A DNA stretch of 64,000 nucleotides, from contig CM046349.1 of assembly GCA_025403435.1 (NCBI GenBank), positions 18,374,004 to 18,438,003 on the forward strand. Direction: 5' to 3'. This document shows, piece after piece, positions 1-11,709 of the stretch. A program made the translations under genes and the position numbers. Source of the DNA: Artocarpus heterophyllus. Lineage: Eukaryota; Streptophyta; Magnoliopsida; Rosales; Moraceae. The notes beneath the pieces are model-generated. The model saw only the letters and a list, made by a program, of their open reading frames with translations, was not told where the DNA came from and did no database searches. Each line of letters opens with the position of its first letter. Position 1 is the stretch's first letter.

Positions 1-214
1 AGAGAGAAATCCTTTGCCATCAACACCTATAGAGTAGTGCCACGTGGCAGACTACAAATATTGGCCCATTGTTCTATGGCTGGGGCTAATGACTGCCATG
101 TATTTGGCATCCTCCTGAGAAATGTGTATTATTGCTACTCATTGGTTCCTGCAGAGACTTGACCGTACCATATGTAATGGGCCCACAATTTCCTCGTCCA
201 CTACCATATAATGC

Positions 215-222
215 TATAAATA
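215..222 (+). promoter_or_regulatory. TATA box of the X8-domain gene
   Basis: TATAAATA lies 58 bp upstream of the start codon at 273, the usual place for a plant core promoter with a short leader. Transcription would be expected to begin near 245. The assignment rests on position and sequence only. Confidence 0.6.
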
Positions 223-272
223 CTCCAGTATTTCTCACCAATGCAACCATATAAAATCATTGACGTAACATA

Positions 273-2967
273 ATGGCAATGGCTGTGTTAGTTCCATCAT
301 GTGCCATTCTTTGTCTCTTGCTTTTATCTTTTCTCCCTGGTATGTATATGTATATGTGTATGTATGTATATATGTAGCTCTTTTGATTTTTTGATTTTAT
401 TTTATTTTTGGCTTGCAAAGTTATGATGCGCTTCTGAATTCTCAGCTCAGCTTTTGGACAGTTATTGCAATCACTACAACTGTCCATTTGCACTAAGCTC
501 CACAATTGTACAGTCTCCCTCATTTATTGTTCCATAAGCCCCTATGTTATAGCATACTCACGTGACTCTCATGTAATTAAGATAAATCCAATTATGCAGC
601 ACAATATTGTCAAGTATCATTAATTTCTCTTACATGTATATGCCTGTATACTTGCATATATACATATATATATTTCAATTATAACTTCAATTCTTTGCAG
701 GAGAGATTTCAAGGTTGGTGAGCGCACGAGAAAGCTTAATTCAGGCACCAATAACAGGGGTACAAACAAAATGGAAAAGCTTACCCTTTTATTTATTTGT
801 TTGTTTAATTATTTTTCTTTTTTTTTTTTTTAGTGCGAGTCAATATTTAAATAAGCTATCTACATGGACTGCCTATTAGTATTTAAAAAGAGTAGTGTCA
901 AAAATAACACATATAGAGTTCTTAAAATGTAAGACCAAGTGTGTCCTCTGCTACCTATAACAAAGTTTAATAATCGCTTTATATATATTGGGGAATTTTA
1001 GATTTTTTATTTCAATTTTAGAGAGAAGAATTCAAACCTAAGAACCCTCAGTACTAGAAGTAGTTGTGTTATCAACGCTAGACCAAGTGTCAATATGGTG
1101 CGCACTTTTAATTGCGCCAAATAAAGTTTGTAAGTCATGAATATTGTGTAATATCGTTACAGAGAACTTAGTGCATGGCAAAACCATCGGCAAGAAGACA
1201 AGCGTTGCGGAAGCCATCGACTATGCGTGTCGCACGACAGACTGCAGCCCAGTGCGCGTGAGAGGGGTTTGCTTCCGGCCAGAGACAATAGCCCACCACG
1301 CCTCGTTTGCCATGAATGCCTGCTACCAAACTAGGGGAGCAAACAAATGGAACTGTGATTTCTCAAATACCGGTCTCATTGCTTGGACTGATCCAAGTAA
1401 AGGCCATTTACACCTACCTATATTTGGGTTAAATAAAAAATTAGCTTTTGAGTTTGGTTTTTCTCTTCAGGGAAATTATGAAAAACATCAATTTGTTTAG
1501 CACTGTTTTAACAGGTTATGGACGGTGCAAATTGGGTATGTAACATGCTGTCATATTAATAAACGTCTCGCTATACTCAAAAAAACCATTCCGCTATAGC
1601 CACTATAAGGTTTTGGGTTCGAATCAGTTCTTAAAACAAGTAGCATACACTATGTGGCAGATTCATATGCAGCGCAGGGATACCTTATTTTCCTAGGCTA
1701 TCTGGATATATGCCACAAAATTAAGCCTTAGATTGATTCATGCCACAAAAAAAATAATTGTGAAGAATGTTACGCTACATTATTAGATTTTATTTAAAAT
1801 TAGCAAATACAACGTATCGTCATACCATCACATTATATTCAATAAAATGGCAAATAGGTCTTTACCAGATTTTAGAATTCAATGCTTGTGGCATTAAATG
1901 AGATAACTTTTGACTTGAAGGCAAAAATCGATCCAACACATAAACTTGTGCACCCAGCATAAAAACCTCATCCTTATAACCCTTAAAAAAAAAAAAAAAC
2001 TTCAGGCATTTGCCACAAATAAGAAAGCTTGGATTGAAATTTGTCTCAACAAAAAACTTTACTACTGCATCAATTTATTCAGTGTGCTTTCCAACTTTCC
2101 CCTTTTCGCCTAAGACATAATTCCATTACACGTATTAGATAGTGAAATTGAAAACAAACCCTAAACTAATTTGAGGTATTTTAATCCATACAATCACTCT
2201 TTTTTTAATTATTATGACAAAAATTACAAGAAGTTTTTTTGGTTATAGCATAATTCGTCCACACTAAAAATTAGTAGCATTCCTTTTAATTATCTCTAAA
2301 AAAAAAAGTGGTGATTGTTTGGAATGCCAGTGGGTTTCACGGGTCCATCCTTATTATCAACGGCTACTTGGACTTTCTCACTCTACTTGCCTAACATTAG
2401 CAATCATTTAGCACTGTTACATGGGCTTTACATGCATAATGCTGTTTCATAGTACAACTTTTTGAAAAAAAAAGAAAAAAAGGAAAGAAAAATGTGGAAC
2501 GTGCATATGTTGATTTATTTCCAATTATAGTATGACGTGGTAAGGTAGCTGATTATGATTTACCATGTATACTCCAATTAATTTTTTTGATAATTATTAT
2601 TACCTTAAAAGAATGTCTTTTTAAGCTCAGTTTCATTTGTGAAACTTCGCAGAAGGATCGTTTCCTAAAGCAACACTACCGGAAAAACAGGTAATCCACA
2701 AGCAAAATGCTTATTTATAAGATAAACAAATATAAAAATAATGATTTTTTTTCCTATTTAGTTGGTTTGAATTTTCGTAGTGGGAAATTTCTTTATTTGC
2801 AGGACACTTGGTGTGTGGCTAAACCAGGAACGCCAGCCAAAATGCTGCAGGCAAACATCGATTGCGGTGGTGGGGAATTAGGAGACTGCAGTGACATACA
2901 GGAACAAGGTTCATGCTTCTTCCCAAACACTTTGATCAACCATACCTCCGTTGTCATGAATCTCTAA
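273..2967 (+). CDS. Secreted X8-domain (carbohydrate-binding) protein, two X8 domains, second one truncated
   Basis: X8 domains (CBM43-like, as in Ole e 10 and plasmodesmal callose-binding proteins) bind beta-1,3-glucan at the cell wall. Exons that keep frame across GT-AG junctions are 273-339, 701-759, 1165-1396, 2653-2690 and 2803-2967, giving 186 residues. Residues 1-23 (MAMAVLVPSC...) form a signal peptide with a leucine-rich core. Domain 1 (about residues 50-118) has IDYAC, TDC, GVCFRP, HHASFAMN and WNCDFSNTGLI. It lacks the opening Trp-Cys and its usual Tyr-Tyr-Gln reads CYQ. Domain 2 opens canonically with DTWCVAKPGTP and continues through CFFPNTLINH to VVMNL, where TAA replaces the expected Tyr codon. 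About 30 residues, including the last cysteines, are missing. The 3-1 junction at 1396 and the AG at 1163-1164 are inferred from frame. The product may be a shortened protein or a gene in decay. Confidence 0.8.
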
Positions 2968-3020
2968 TACAAGACCCTCAGTTAGGGGAGAAAAAATGCC
3001 ACCTACTTTTGAGTGGGGTT
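2968..3020 (+). pseudogene. Decayed 3' end of the second X8 domain
   Basis: Directly after the stop at 2965-2967, TACAAG then TTAGGGGAGAAAAAA resembles the matching stretch of domain 1 (TACCAA then CTAGGGGAGCAAACAA at about 1324-1347), with small insertions and deletions and further stops. This suggests that the domain once continued here. The similarity is short and was judged by eye. Confidence 0.5.
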
Positions 3021-5546
3021 AAGCGTAACTCGAACCCTTAACCTATGGTTGGAGTAGAAGGACTTACAATCAACAAAGCTACTCTCACTTGTCATAATAA
3101 AATATTATTAGATTAATATTATGTATATCCAATATAGCATTTCAAATTAGGATGGTCAATACACATGATTGTTTCAAAATACTCAAGTGAGTGTGTGTGC
3201 TTTTGTTTTTTTTTGGGCAGATTTTGATGAATGCCTTTATGTCTGAAAAACCTTAAGGAAGCAAAACAAGTTAGAATGTACTGCGTGTCTTGAGTGCATC
3301 GTCGGTTTTTCTTTATCATCATGACCATCTGTATTTGCCATTTGGTGCAATCAATAATTCAATTTCTATTATATTTTTCTGTGGCCAAACCAGCTAGTTT
3401 TGGAAAAAGAAACTAGCTATATTTTATTTATTTGTCCAATTATAACGATTTTAATAATTTTGTTGTAGTGAGTTAGCATCACAACTTGCGAGGGTAAAGA
3501 AAATGTAGTGACTAAAAAATTGTTCTTATTACTCGAAATGAATCTTATCTTTCAGTCATAGAAAAAAAATTCCAAACAGTAAAAAAAAAAAAATCATGAT
3601 TCCCCTATGTAAACGTGATCCAAGCAATCTCACTTTCTTTAACATAAAAGAGTACTCAATGACATAATTTAAGATGAGGGCATCGTAGCAACTTGCTTTA
3701 ATAACAATTCCAAAAATGATAATAAATAGATGAATAAATAAATAATTAAACTTCAAAGGAACAAAATAAGAAAAATTAATGTTGTCAAATAAATTGTTCA
3801 TAAAAAAAAAAAAAACAGCATCACTATCCCTCAGGCTCAGCCATCTTCATTAATTGGTTTCATAAACAATGCGCTGCTATATATTGGGAAATTGATTAAA
3901 GTTTTTATGCCTAAAGTTGATATACGAAAGATATTAAGAATAATTGACGATGCACATCTATCCACTAATCTCTAATCCTTGGCAGTTTGCCTCATGACTC
4001 ACGAGCAACTATTTGGGGGGAAAAATTATTCGAAAAGAAACGTTTAACTCTAAGGGCACGTGTACTAAACCGTAAAAAAATATAAAGGAAAATGTAATAG
4101 AATTGGAAAGGAGAATAAAGTATTGAGAATAAGCATCATTTATAGTGTTTACATACTCATTTAACAGAGTACTAAGAAATAATCTCATTGCCTTTCTAGT
4201 GTTTATTTATTTAGGAATAGAAATCTTATTAAGATAATTACTAAAATATCATTTTTGTATAACTAATAGCTATTAGATAATAATATTTGAATTTAGACAT
4301 CTAAGTAAATATGGTATTTACTACCTTTGATAAGGAATCAATAAAAAGGGTATGTGAGTATTGATATTTCTTTCTCTCATTGTACGCCCACAAAACTCTT
4401 ATTTCTGATTTTATAAGTAAACATATTATTAAAGAGAAAAAGAATCACTCCTTATTTTTCTTTTTCCTTCTATGCAAAGTAAACATGACCTAATATTATT
4501 AAGCGGCTTTCAAAACTTTCAATCTGTTATTTGTTAGTCCTCATCTATCCTCCCCTTTTCACTAGAAATATTGTGCACTTGAGCCTCAAATGACTTGTTT
4601 TTATAATAGGAAAATAAAATGAAATTAAAATCTCGAAGCTGTGTAAGAAATTTTCTGAATAATGTAGGTGTATTTTCTTTAATCGAGTAATAATGGACAA
4701 AAAAAAAAAAAAAAGACTGCTGTGGTACTACATCATTGAGAGGAACAAAAATTACTTGTCACAACAAATAACCAAAAACAAAAAAACTAATCTCACACAA
4801 AAAGCCTCATATACGGTGAAAGGGATTAACTTTTGTTTTTTGTTTTTTATTTTTTTTTGTTTTTTTTTTTGGTTGTTTATCGTGAAAGGGATACTTGCCT
4901 ATATGATATTATCTATCTAAATTTATATAATTTTTTAAGTACAATTATACTAAAGTTATTAGTCCAATGCTGTAGATTTGACTTTTGGAATCGAACGAAT
5001 GTTTCTAAACATTTTATTCAAAATCAAATGCAAATGATAAGTATGAAATTTAGTACAGATCTAATAGTAAAAAAATAAAATGCTATTGGTAAAGTACTTT
5101 TTCATAACCTATCATAAAATTAAGAATGTTAAAGAATTTGTAAATTTATAGTCAGAATCAAATCAAAACGAAAAGTAGAACTACAAAATTGGGAATTCTA
5201 TCTTAAGCAATGACTATACCAAAATTGAGACTTCAAAGTTAGGACATGGGAAAAAAAGAACACCCTTTTTGTGCAAGGATTACAAATAAATTTGTCTAAG
5301 ATTTTGGCAACTTCGCATACTTAAACATGTTATTTTGATTTTAACCTCATTCTAGTCCAATTTTTCCAAGTGAAAAACCCTCAAATTTGGTGGATAATTT
5401 GACATAAAACAAATAGTCCCTCTCAACATCAATAAAAAGTTTTTTTTTTTTTTTTTTTTGAATTTGGATTGGGGGATTCTAACTCTTCATCTTAAGGTAG
5501 AGTTGGATGTGATTTTATCACTATACTATGATTATAACCACTAATA
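3021..5546. other. AT-rich intergenic spacer, no gene seen
   Basis: The stretch is AT-rich with many A or T runs. Small ORFs here (for example 3119-3328 and 4693-4920) encode low-complexity or Lys/Phe-rich peptides with no recognisable motif. I see no RNA gene. Confidence 0.6.
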
Positions 5547-5709
5547 TTGTGTTTGACAAATTTAGTTCTAACTTATTAGCCCGAACTCAAGCAGTGTTAA
5601 ACTCTCATATGCTATAGTGTAAAGCAAAAATATGTTACAATATAAAGCTCTTATATATTATAGTATTTTTGGTTTTAACTTTTAGTTTTAACTCATTTTT
5701 CAAACATTG
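5547..5709. mobile_element. MITE-like element, copy 1 of a local family
   Basis: The ends form imperfect inverted repeats (TGTGTTTGACAAATTTAGTT against AACTCATTTTTCAAACATTG). The inside carries the family words AAACTCTCATATGCTATAGT and TATAAAGCTCT, also found at 11406-11709, 16544-16702 and 31581-31686. No coding capacity. No clear target duplication was seen. Confidence 0.55.
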
Positions 5710-6196
5710 TATAAATAAAAATCTTTTTTTGTGCTAGATTAGTAAAAGAAGTCGTTCGGTTTTTTCCCCTCATTTGCTACAATAAGGTAATTTTTGCTCC
5801 TTTTAAGGGTGTACTACAACTATCTACTTTACCGTTATTTCTCAACTAAAAAAAGTAAAAATACAAACATAGAAATCCATAAATTTTCATGCGCGTTTCC
5901 AAAAATTCCTTTTCATTTAACATTTTTACAACAAACTGCAAGTTTCATCTCCCGTGACAACAACTTTTCATTGGGAGACCTAGATGCAAAAATTTTCTAG
6001 GGTATTGAGGGATTAAATCTAGTGCTAACTACATAGGGATGAAATAAAAGATACCATAGAAATATTGGAAGTGTGGGACCCGGATGTCAAGAATTTTAAA
6101 ACGGGGACCCAAGTTACACAAGTGCCAAACTTTGGTGATCCATCAGATTTTCTATCTCATTGTTAGTCTACAAACTACAGGCCGTATCCCATTTTG

Positions 6197-6490
6197 ATCA
6201 TGACTTTTAAAACGTTAAACAACTGGTCCTTAATTTATGAAATTGTCTATGATTAATCCTTCTGTTTATACAATTATTAAGATCTCAATAAAAAAAAAAA
6301 AAGGACAAACGAGGACTATATATAGTTTTGTGGGAGTTAACGTTGTAATTTTTCATGTTAGTACACGATAGATAGAAAGAAAGTTATACCTTTTTTTATG
6401 GAGATTTAACAATTGAATGAAGAAACAAAATAAAATAATTTAGTAGATCAAAAACTTGTTCAAAAATGTTTTAAAAGTCGAGAATGAAAA
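6197..6490. mobile_element. Small inverted-repeat element (MITE-like remnant)
   Basis: ATGACTTTTAAAACGTT near 6200 is inverted as AATGTTTTAAAAGTCGAGAAT near 6464-6485. About 260 bp of AT-rich, non-coding DNA lies between. It could be a decayed MITE or a chance inverted repeat. Confidence 0.35.
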
Positions 6491-7139
6491 TAAATTTTTG
6501 ATCGGTGATAATCCGAGATTAAAAATGAGTACCCCTATTTAAAATACTCATCTGTCCTTTTCTTTTGTTTTAAGGGGAAAATACTCATCTATCCGAGCAC
6601 ACTTTCAAATAATAATACCATATTTTAGTGCAAGTGAAGGACTTGGGTTACAAATCTCTAAGCATTTAAAAAAAAAAAAAAGAATTAAAAGAAGGTATCA
6701 ACACAAAACACACGAGAGGATGCTCTCGTAAATAAACAAAAGAAGCCAAAATTATTTCAAATAAAATAATGGGGTTAGAGCCTTATAAAAGATAAATAAT
6801 GGTGTTAGATGAAGATTAGACTAATTTTTTTATTAATTAACAATGATATATTGATGTTAAGGAACAATAATAATGAAAGCGAGGCATTCACACGAGGAGT
6901 TCTCCTTTTCCCTTCGGTTTTTTTCCCCCTCCGGGGCAAATTCGTCAAACATGGTGGGGCCCACATGCCCCTTGCACGCGTGCTCAATCGGACGGCTAAC
7001 ATTGGATCCGGAATAGACGGAGGGCATTTTTGAGGCTCGCAAATCCAACGGCTCACACTCTCCGGGTTTGACTCCTCACTGTCTCAAAAGCGGCACACCC
7101 TTCGATAAATCCCAACCAAACTTCCCCGAAAATTAAATA

Positions 7140-7316
7140 CCACCCACCAAGCTCTGCCTCTCCTTTCTCTCTCTACTTTCTCTCTCAAGGACTATCGTTC
7201 GTAGATCTTGTTCAGAAAACGCAAATCTAGGGAATTCCTCTGCGAAGCCACTGAATCGTAGTCTCCTACTTCGTCTTCAACCTGTTCTTCTTCTCGATCT
7301 TCTCAGTACATAGTAG
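7140..7316 (+). other. 5' leader exon of the bHLH gene (approximate limits)
   Basis: A CT-rich stretch typical of plant 5' UTRs (CTCTCCTTTCTCTCTCTACT and similar) contains no ATG. Possible donors are GTAGGT at 7313 and GTTTTC at 7317. The next leader exon appears to begin after CTACTGCAG at about 8234, so the first ATG in the spliced leader is that of the conserved uORF at 8315. The transcription start is not defined. Confidence 0.5.
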
Positions 7317-8314
7317 GTTTTCTTTCCTTTCTTCCATTTTGTCTGGTTGCACTCGAGTTTTTTTTTAATTTATTTATTTTCTCTTTCCTGTTTGGTTGAG
7401 GAGAAAATTTAAGGAAATTAGATCTTGATTTAAGAAAATTTATTATTTTTCAGCTAATGATTAGATTAGCTATGGTTAAGACCCAGCTTTTTATTTGTCT
7501 TTTTTTTTTTTTGGTCAGGCTTAGCTATGCAAACATCTTGATCATTTTTTTTCCCTGTTCCCTTTACATTTATTTTTCGAAAGAATTGTGCTCCTTTAAT
7601 TGCTTGGTATGATGTTCTAATCTCTTTATCACTTTAGTTATGCATATGCCAGAAATTGATCGATTGTTATGAGTGTATTATGTTTTTTTGAAGTCATTTT
7701 TTACAGTAAAAGTGTGATCTTGTTTTAGATGATAGAAAAATGAGTAGAAAAATTCGAAGATTTCGAAAAATTTTTACTTGTTCATGTACTATGTGGTTAT
7801 TCACATGCCAGAAGTTGATTGATTCTTTTGAGTTTATTATGAGTTTTTGTTGTTTTAATTTATTTTTTACAGCAAAAGTTTGATCCTGTTTTCTATGATA
7901 TTGGAATTGAAGAACTGAATCAAGATGCCGTGGACTTCATCTCTTGCTAATTACAACAGTAAATGTGTTCGCTTGGTGGTGTTCTTTCGCGTTATTCTGT
8001 AATTTGAGCCATTTTGGTGAGACAATTTCCTTATATAATTACAAAGTCTTGCCCTCTTCGAATGAACTTGTTCATGTGTAGAAAAATTGGAAGATTTAGC
8101 AGAAACTGTACAAGCATTGGTGACCCTATTTATTCTTTGTGCCCGCTTATTTTCACTCTTACTTTTCATTTCTTTTTTTTTTTTTTTTTTACTCTAATGG
8201 GTTTTGAGGTTTCACTTTCACTTGCTACTGCAGGTGAGCTTCCATTGGGTTCTTTTTCTTTTAAGTAATTCGCTTGATTGGTTTTCAAATTCAAAACTGG
8301 TTGGAGGGGTGAGA

Positions 8315-9128
8315 ATGTTCATTGCAGTAACCATCAAAAGATATCGAGCTGTTAAAGAAGTGGGAAAATTTAAAATGAGTGTTGGGATCATTGCCTACTA
8401 CCAAGTGATGCAAGTTTGCCAGGTATTGATGTTATTTCTTTTAACTATTATTTCTTGTTTTTTATTTGTAATGTCTTAGCTTTCAGTTCTTATGCAATAT
8501 CTTGCTAAGTTTAACGTGTTATTGTTGAAAAACCATTCTTAAGCTCTTGTCGTATGCTGAAAAGACATTGTCTATAGCAAGACTTTATTGTCAAATCTCT
8601 GTGAGTCAGTCTCTCGCATGCTTTTATATGTGCTTCATGATCTTATGTTGTTAGGAAGTTGAGAAGGGAAAAGATATCTTCTTCATTATAAAATGGAGAG
8701 AGCTATTAATAAAGAAATCACTGTTATTACTTTTTATAAAAAGACTTCATAACTTTGCTTCTCATTAGTCTTTCAAAGTACTCCTTTTTCTGACTGAGGA
8801 AAATTGGCCGGAGACGGTAAATAGCCATTTATTGAGCATTTATTAAAACAGAAGCAAATTTGGCTGCTTGCTTGTAATCTTGTCGTATGCAAATAAACTA
8901 TATTGAGCATGCATATAAGATGTGATTGTCTATGGTCTAAATACCCAGCCTTCTGTAGGGAAAAAGAACATTTTTCACTTTTCCTGTCATTTGATCAGTG
9001 TAGTGATATAACGTTTCCCACAAAAGCATATTGCGAATCATGAGATTCTGTGCCCTCCCTTTATTTTCATTATGATTCCTCATGATTCAAAGGTATTTTG
9101 TACTTGCTGCTTTATATCACTCTCATAC

Positions 9129-9182
<54 letters not shown>

Positions 9183-9303
9183 ACACTCTGACAATTGCGT
9201 CTTATTGCTATCAGTTTGAAGATAGTAAATGTGTATTTGATTGTCTCTTAACTTGCTATTACAGGCTGAATATTTCCGTCAGTTGCTTAAACCTGTCACG
9301 TAG
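8315..9303 (+). CDS. Conserved SAC51-type upstream ORF (48 aa), split by an intron
   Basis: Exons 8315-8422 and 9265-9303 join in phase 0 to encode 48 residues starting MFIAVTIKRYRAVK and ending AEYFRQLLKPVT. The C-terminal part, with VGIIAYYQVMQVCQ before it, matches the conserved peptide uORF of the SAC51/SACL bHLH family. In Arabidopsis this peptide represses translation of the main ORF, and thermospermine relieves the repression. Donor CAG-GTATTG and acceptor TTACAG are both good. The intron (8423-9264, 842 bp) falls inside the conserved peptide, so keeping the intron would swap its functional end for an unrelated tail stopping at 8479. The uORF stop is 242 nt upstream of the main start. 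Regulation by thermospermine is inferred from the family. Confidence 0.9.
9127..9186 (+). repeat. Compound (CT)n(CA)n microsatellite in the uORF intron
   Basis: About 12 CT units run directly into about 16 CA units (one interruption, ATAC). The repeat ends about 80 bp upstream of the 3' splice site of the intron that splits the uORF. Confidence 0.95.
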
Positions 9304-9337
9304 TCTGATATATTACTAAATTATTGGACTTTGGGAT

Positions 9338-9538
9338 TTGGGAACGGACTGCCATCTGGCTGTGTTCATACATAAAAAGGCAGTTATAGTGTTTAGCTCT
9401 CCTGAACCTGAGTGGCAATACCCTCAGTCACTGCATAGCCTAGTGATCACGTTTAGAACCTCAATCCAGTTGAAATCTATAATAACTGTCCACTCACAAA
9501 ACCAAAAATCCATCTTTCTACTCTCCTTCTTTTATTAG
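9338..9538 (+). CDS. Second upstream ORF in the bHLH leader (66 aa), not recognised
   Basis: This ORF begins 34 nt after the conserved uORF stop and ends 7 nt before the main ATG. Its peptide (MGTDCHLAVFIHKKA...) resembles nothing I know. It may only be one of the non-conserved uORFs common in this family's leaders, but its position means ribosomes reinitiating after the conserved uORF could be caught by it. Confidence 0.35.
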   Translation: MGTDCHLAVFIHKKAVIVFSSPEPEWQYPQSLHSLVITFRTSIQLKSIITVHSQNQKSIFLLSFFY

Positions 9539-9545
9539 AATCCTG

Positions 9546-10274
9546 ATGCAGAACGACAATCGGTTTTACCCTGAAAGGAAGGAACCTCCCCTTGAGTATC
9601 AAATGGGTAATAATTACATGCATGTCCCTGTTGCACCTGCTTTTGGTGCAGATTTTCCTCCAAGTGCAATGCACACGAAACATTGTCATGGCATTGAGTT
9701 TCAACCCTCCGAAGTTTGCCCGAGTAATTTCATTATCTTTGACCAGACTGATCATCGCAGTCAGGTCATGTTCCATCCTGCAATTGCACACAAATTTAGT
9801 AATCCTGGTTTAAACATGGGTACAGCTTATGTCCCGGGCAATTTTGGAGGGAAAGAGATAAATATGGAGACCAGAGAAGTATCATCTTCTCTCAGAGAGG
9901 ATTCAGATGATATTGATGCATTGCTGAGCTTGGAAGAGGAGGAACAAGAAGAATACGATGAGGAAGAATTAAGCACAGCACGGACTTATGGTAATGACGG
10001 AAGCTCATCACCTGAATCTTGCTCCAATTATGGTGCAAAGACTAAGAAGAATAGGTCATCTTCTTCACTTCAGAGGTCTCCTGACGGTGCTAGTAGCAGC
10101 TGCAATGACGAAAGGAAACGAAGAAGAATGAAGAAGATGGTGAGGGCACTGAAAGGAATTGTACCTGGTGGCAATCAAATGACTACTGTCACTGTTTTGG
10201 ACGAAGCCGTTCACTACCTGAAGTCTCTCAAGGTTGAAGTGCAGAAGCTTGGAGTTAGTAATTTAAGGGATTAA
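9546..10274 (+). CDS. SAC51/SACL-family bHLH transcription factor
   Basis: A single coding exon of 242 residues, entirely uninterrupted. The N-terminal half has the family block VCPSNFIIFDQTDHRSQVMF (residues 57-76) followed by HPAIAHKF. An acidic stretch follows around residues 118-142 (DDIDALLSLEEEEQEEYDEE), then a serine-rich linker. The C-terminal bHLH lies at about residues 186-236: basic region NDERKRRRMKKMVRALKGIV, loop PGGNQMTT, helix 2 TVLDEAVHYLKSLKVEVQKL. The basic region is non-canonical for E-box reading, as usual in this family. SAC51 proteins act in thermospermine-dependent restraint of xylem differentiation in Arabidopsis. The upstream uORF supports the assignment and suggests translational control. 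Which SAC51 or SACL paralogue this is cannot be settled here. Confidence 0.93.
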   Translation: MQNDNRFYPERKEPPLEYQMGNNYMHVPVAPAFGADFPPSAMHTKHCHGIEFQPSEVCPSNFIIFDQTDHRSQVMFHPAIAHKFSNPGLNMGTAYVPGNFGGKEINMETREVSSSLREDSDDIDALLSLEEEEQEEYDEEELSTARTYGNDGSSSPESCSNYGAKTKKNRSSSSLQRSPDGASSSCNDERKRRRMKKMVRALKGIVPGGNQMTTVTVLDEAVHYLKSLKVEVQKLGVSNLRD

Positions 10275-11405
10275 GCTGTGAATCATGCTGTGGTAAAATG
10301 TAATTGCTATCAAACTCTCTTTGTTTCTACCATTGCAGTTATGGTGTGTTAGTTCGCTCTTTCTGTTCCACTCTCTATCCCCTCCCCTCAACAGGTTGGC
10401 CTGATCAAATTAAAAGTGCCGGTATTCAGCTCCATGGTTCGCTTTCGAATTTTCAATTGTCAGAGGGGTGTACCGATCTGAGGCTGCATTGGTTGTTGGG
10501 CATTTTGAATGTTCGCATCTAAAGTTCCAATGTTCTTTACGAAGTGGAAGAAAGTTGGATCCAAGGAGTTTATATATAATACTTATTCTCTTTTCTAGTT
10601 GCAAACATGACTACGTACTGTGTTGCCACTACTCTTGACTGCTATTTACTTTTTGCTCTTTTTTAAGTATTTGGAGTGATAAACAATTTTCTTCAGTATT
10701 GGGATACTAATGCTTCTTGCTTATGACTCCAGAATTTCCCTTTTCGTGCCTAGTCTTTACACATGTCATGTTCATTTCGGTTGGAAATCCTGAACTTGAA
10801 CATAATATAAAATAATAATGATATGCATGGATGGCTCAAATGTGGCAGACCCTGCAAACCCAATAGGCAGTGGGGGGGTTTGTGGCACGCACATAACATT
10901 GTTTGTTTATTATTTGTCTGGTGCTTAATCCAGTCTCTCTCTCTCTCTCTCTCTCTCATCTTTAAAGGCCTCAAGATGGTGGGAACTGATACTTTATGTG
11001 AGCATGACTTTGGACAAATCTGTGTCACAGTCTTTGGTGTGGTTTATGTTGTCGTATATGCGCTTGTTTTTGTTTCTTTTTTACCATCTTTTGGGTGCTG
11101 GAATCGTAAGGACGTGGGGATCATTGACCTGCGTGGATGGTGCTTTCCCGACCCCTTTCTCCATTGCATTTGAAGCCCCCATTGCGCAGTCGTTTTAGTG
11201 GCGCACCATTAAAAACCCTTCTCTCTCTCTCTGGCTCTTTTTTTTTTTAACCATTCTTTTGCTATGTGTGTGGTCGAATTGGAACTTTTGAATGAAAATT
11301 GAATCGTGTGTGAGTTTTATATTATACTTTATTTTTTTTTATCATTATAACTGTGAGAGTTTTACATTGTAACAACAATAAATTTTGATTAGAATAGATT
11401 TTTAT
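10275..11405. other. 3' UTR of the bHLH gene and spacer, with a (CT)n repeat
   Basis: The proximal part is probably the 3' UTR; its end is not defined. A (CT)n run lies at 10933-10957 and shorter CT runs near 11220. No second gene is supported: ORFs at 10304-10522, 10823-11173 and 10998-11198 show no motif. Confidence 0.5.
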
Positions 11406-11709
11406 GGGTGTTTGGAAGAGAACTTTAAACTAATGGTTTAAATTATAAACAGTGTAAAACTCTCATATGCTATAGTCAAAAGCTACGGTGTGAAGTGTTT
11501 ACATACTACAATTCTCAAACCTAAACAGATGGTTTAAACTACTCTCCTAAACATGCTATTAGAGTGTTAGTTTGAATAATTAGTTGGAACAAAAATATTG
11601 TAGCATATGAGAGTTATATTGTAGCAAATTTTTACTTTATATTGTAACATAGCAATTGAAATTAATAAGTTCGAATTAGGTTGTTAAATAAAGCCTTTGC
11701 CAAACACCC
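11406..11709. mobile_element. MITE-like element, best-preserved copy of the local family
   Basis: Perfect 10-bp terminal inverted repeats, GGGTGTTTGG at 11406-11415 and CCAAACACCC at 11700-11709, enclose about 300 bp of AT-rich DNA. The interior has the family word AAACTCTCATATGCTATAGT and a second partial inverted copy (TAGCATATGAGAGTTATATT). No ORF. Flanking target duplication is not clear. Inverted-repeat ends of this kind are typical of DNA-transposon-derived MITEs; the superfamily is not assigned. Confidence 0.7.

Noticed and set aside
6805..7056. Overlapping 63-83-residue ORFs on both strands before the bHLH leader
   Set aside because: They lie in the GC-richer promoter region, overlap each other on both strands, and show no motif.
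9477..9791. 104-residue minus-strand ORF
   Set aside because: It is antisense to the bHLH coding exon and shows no motif.
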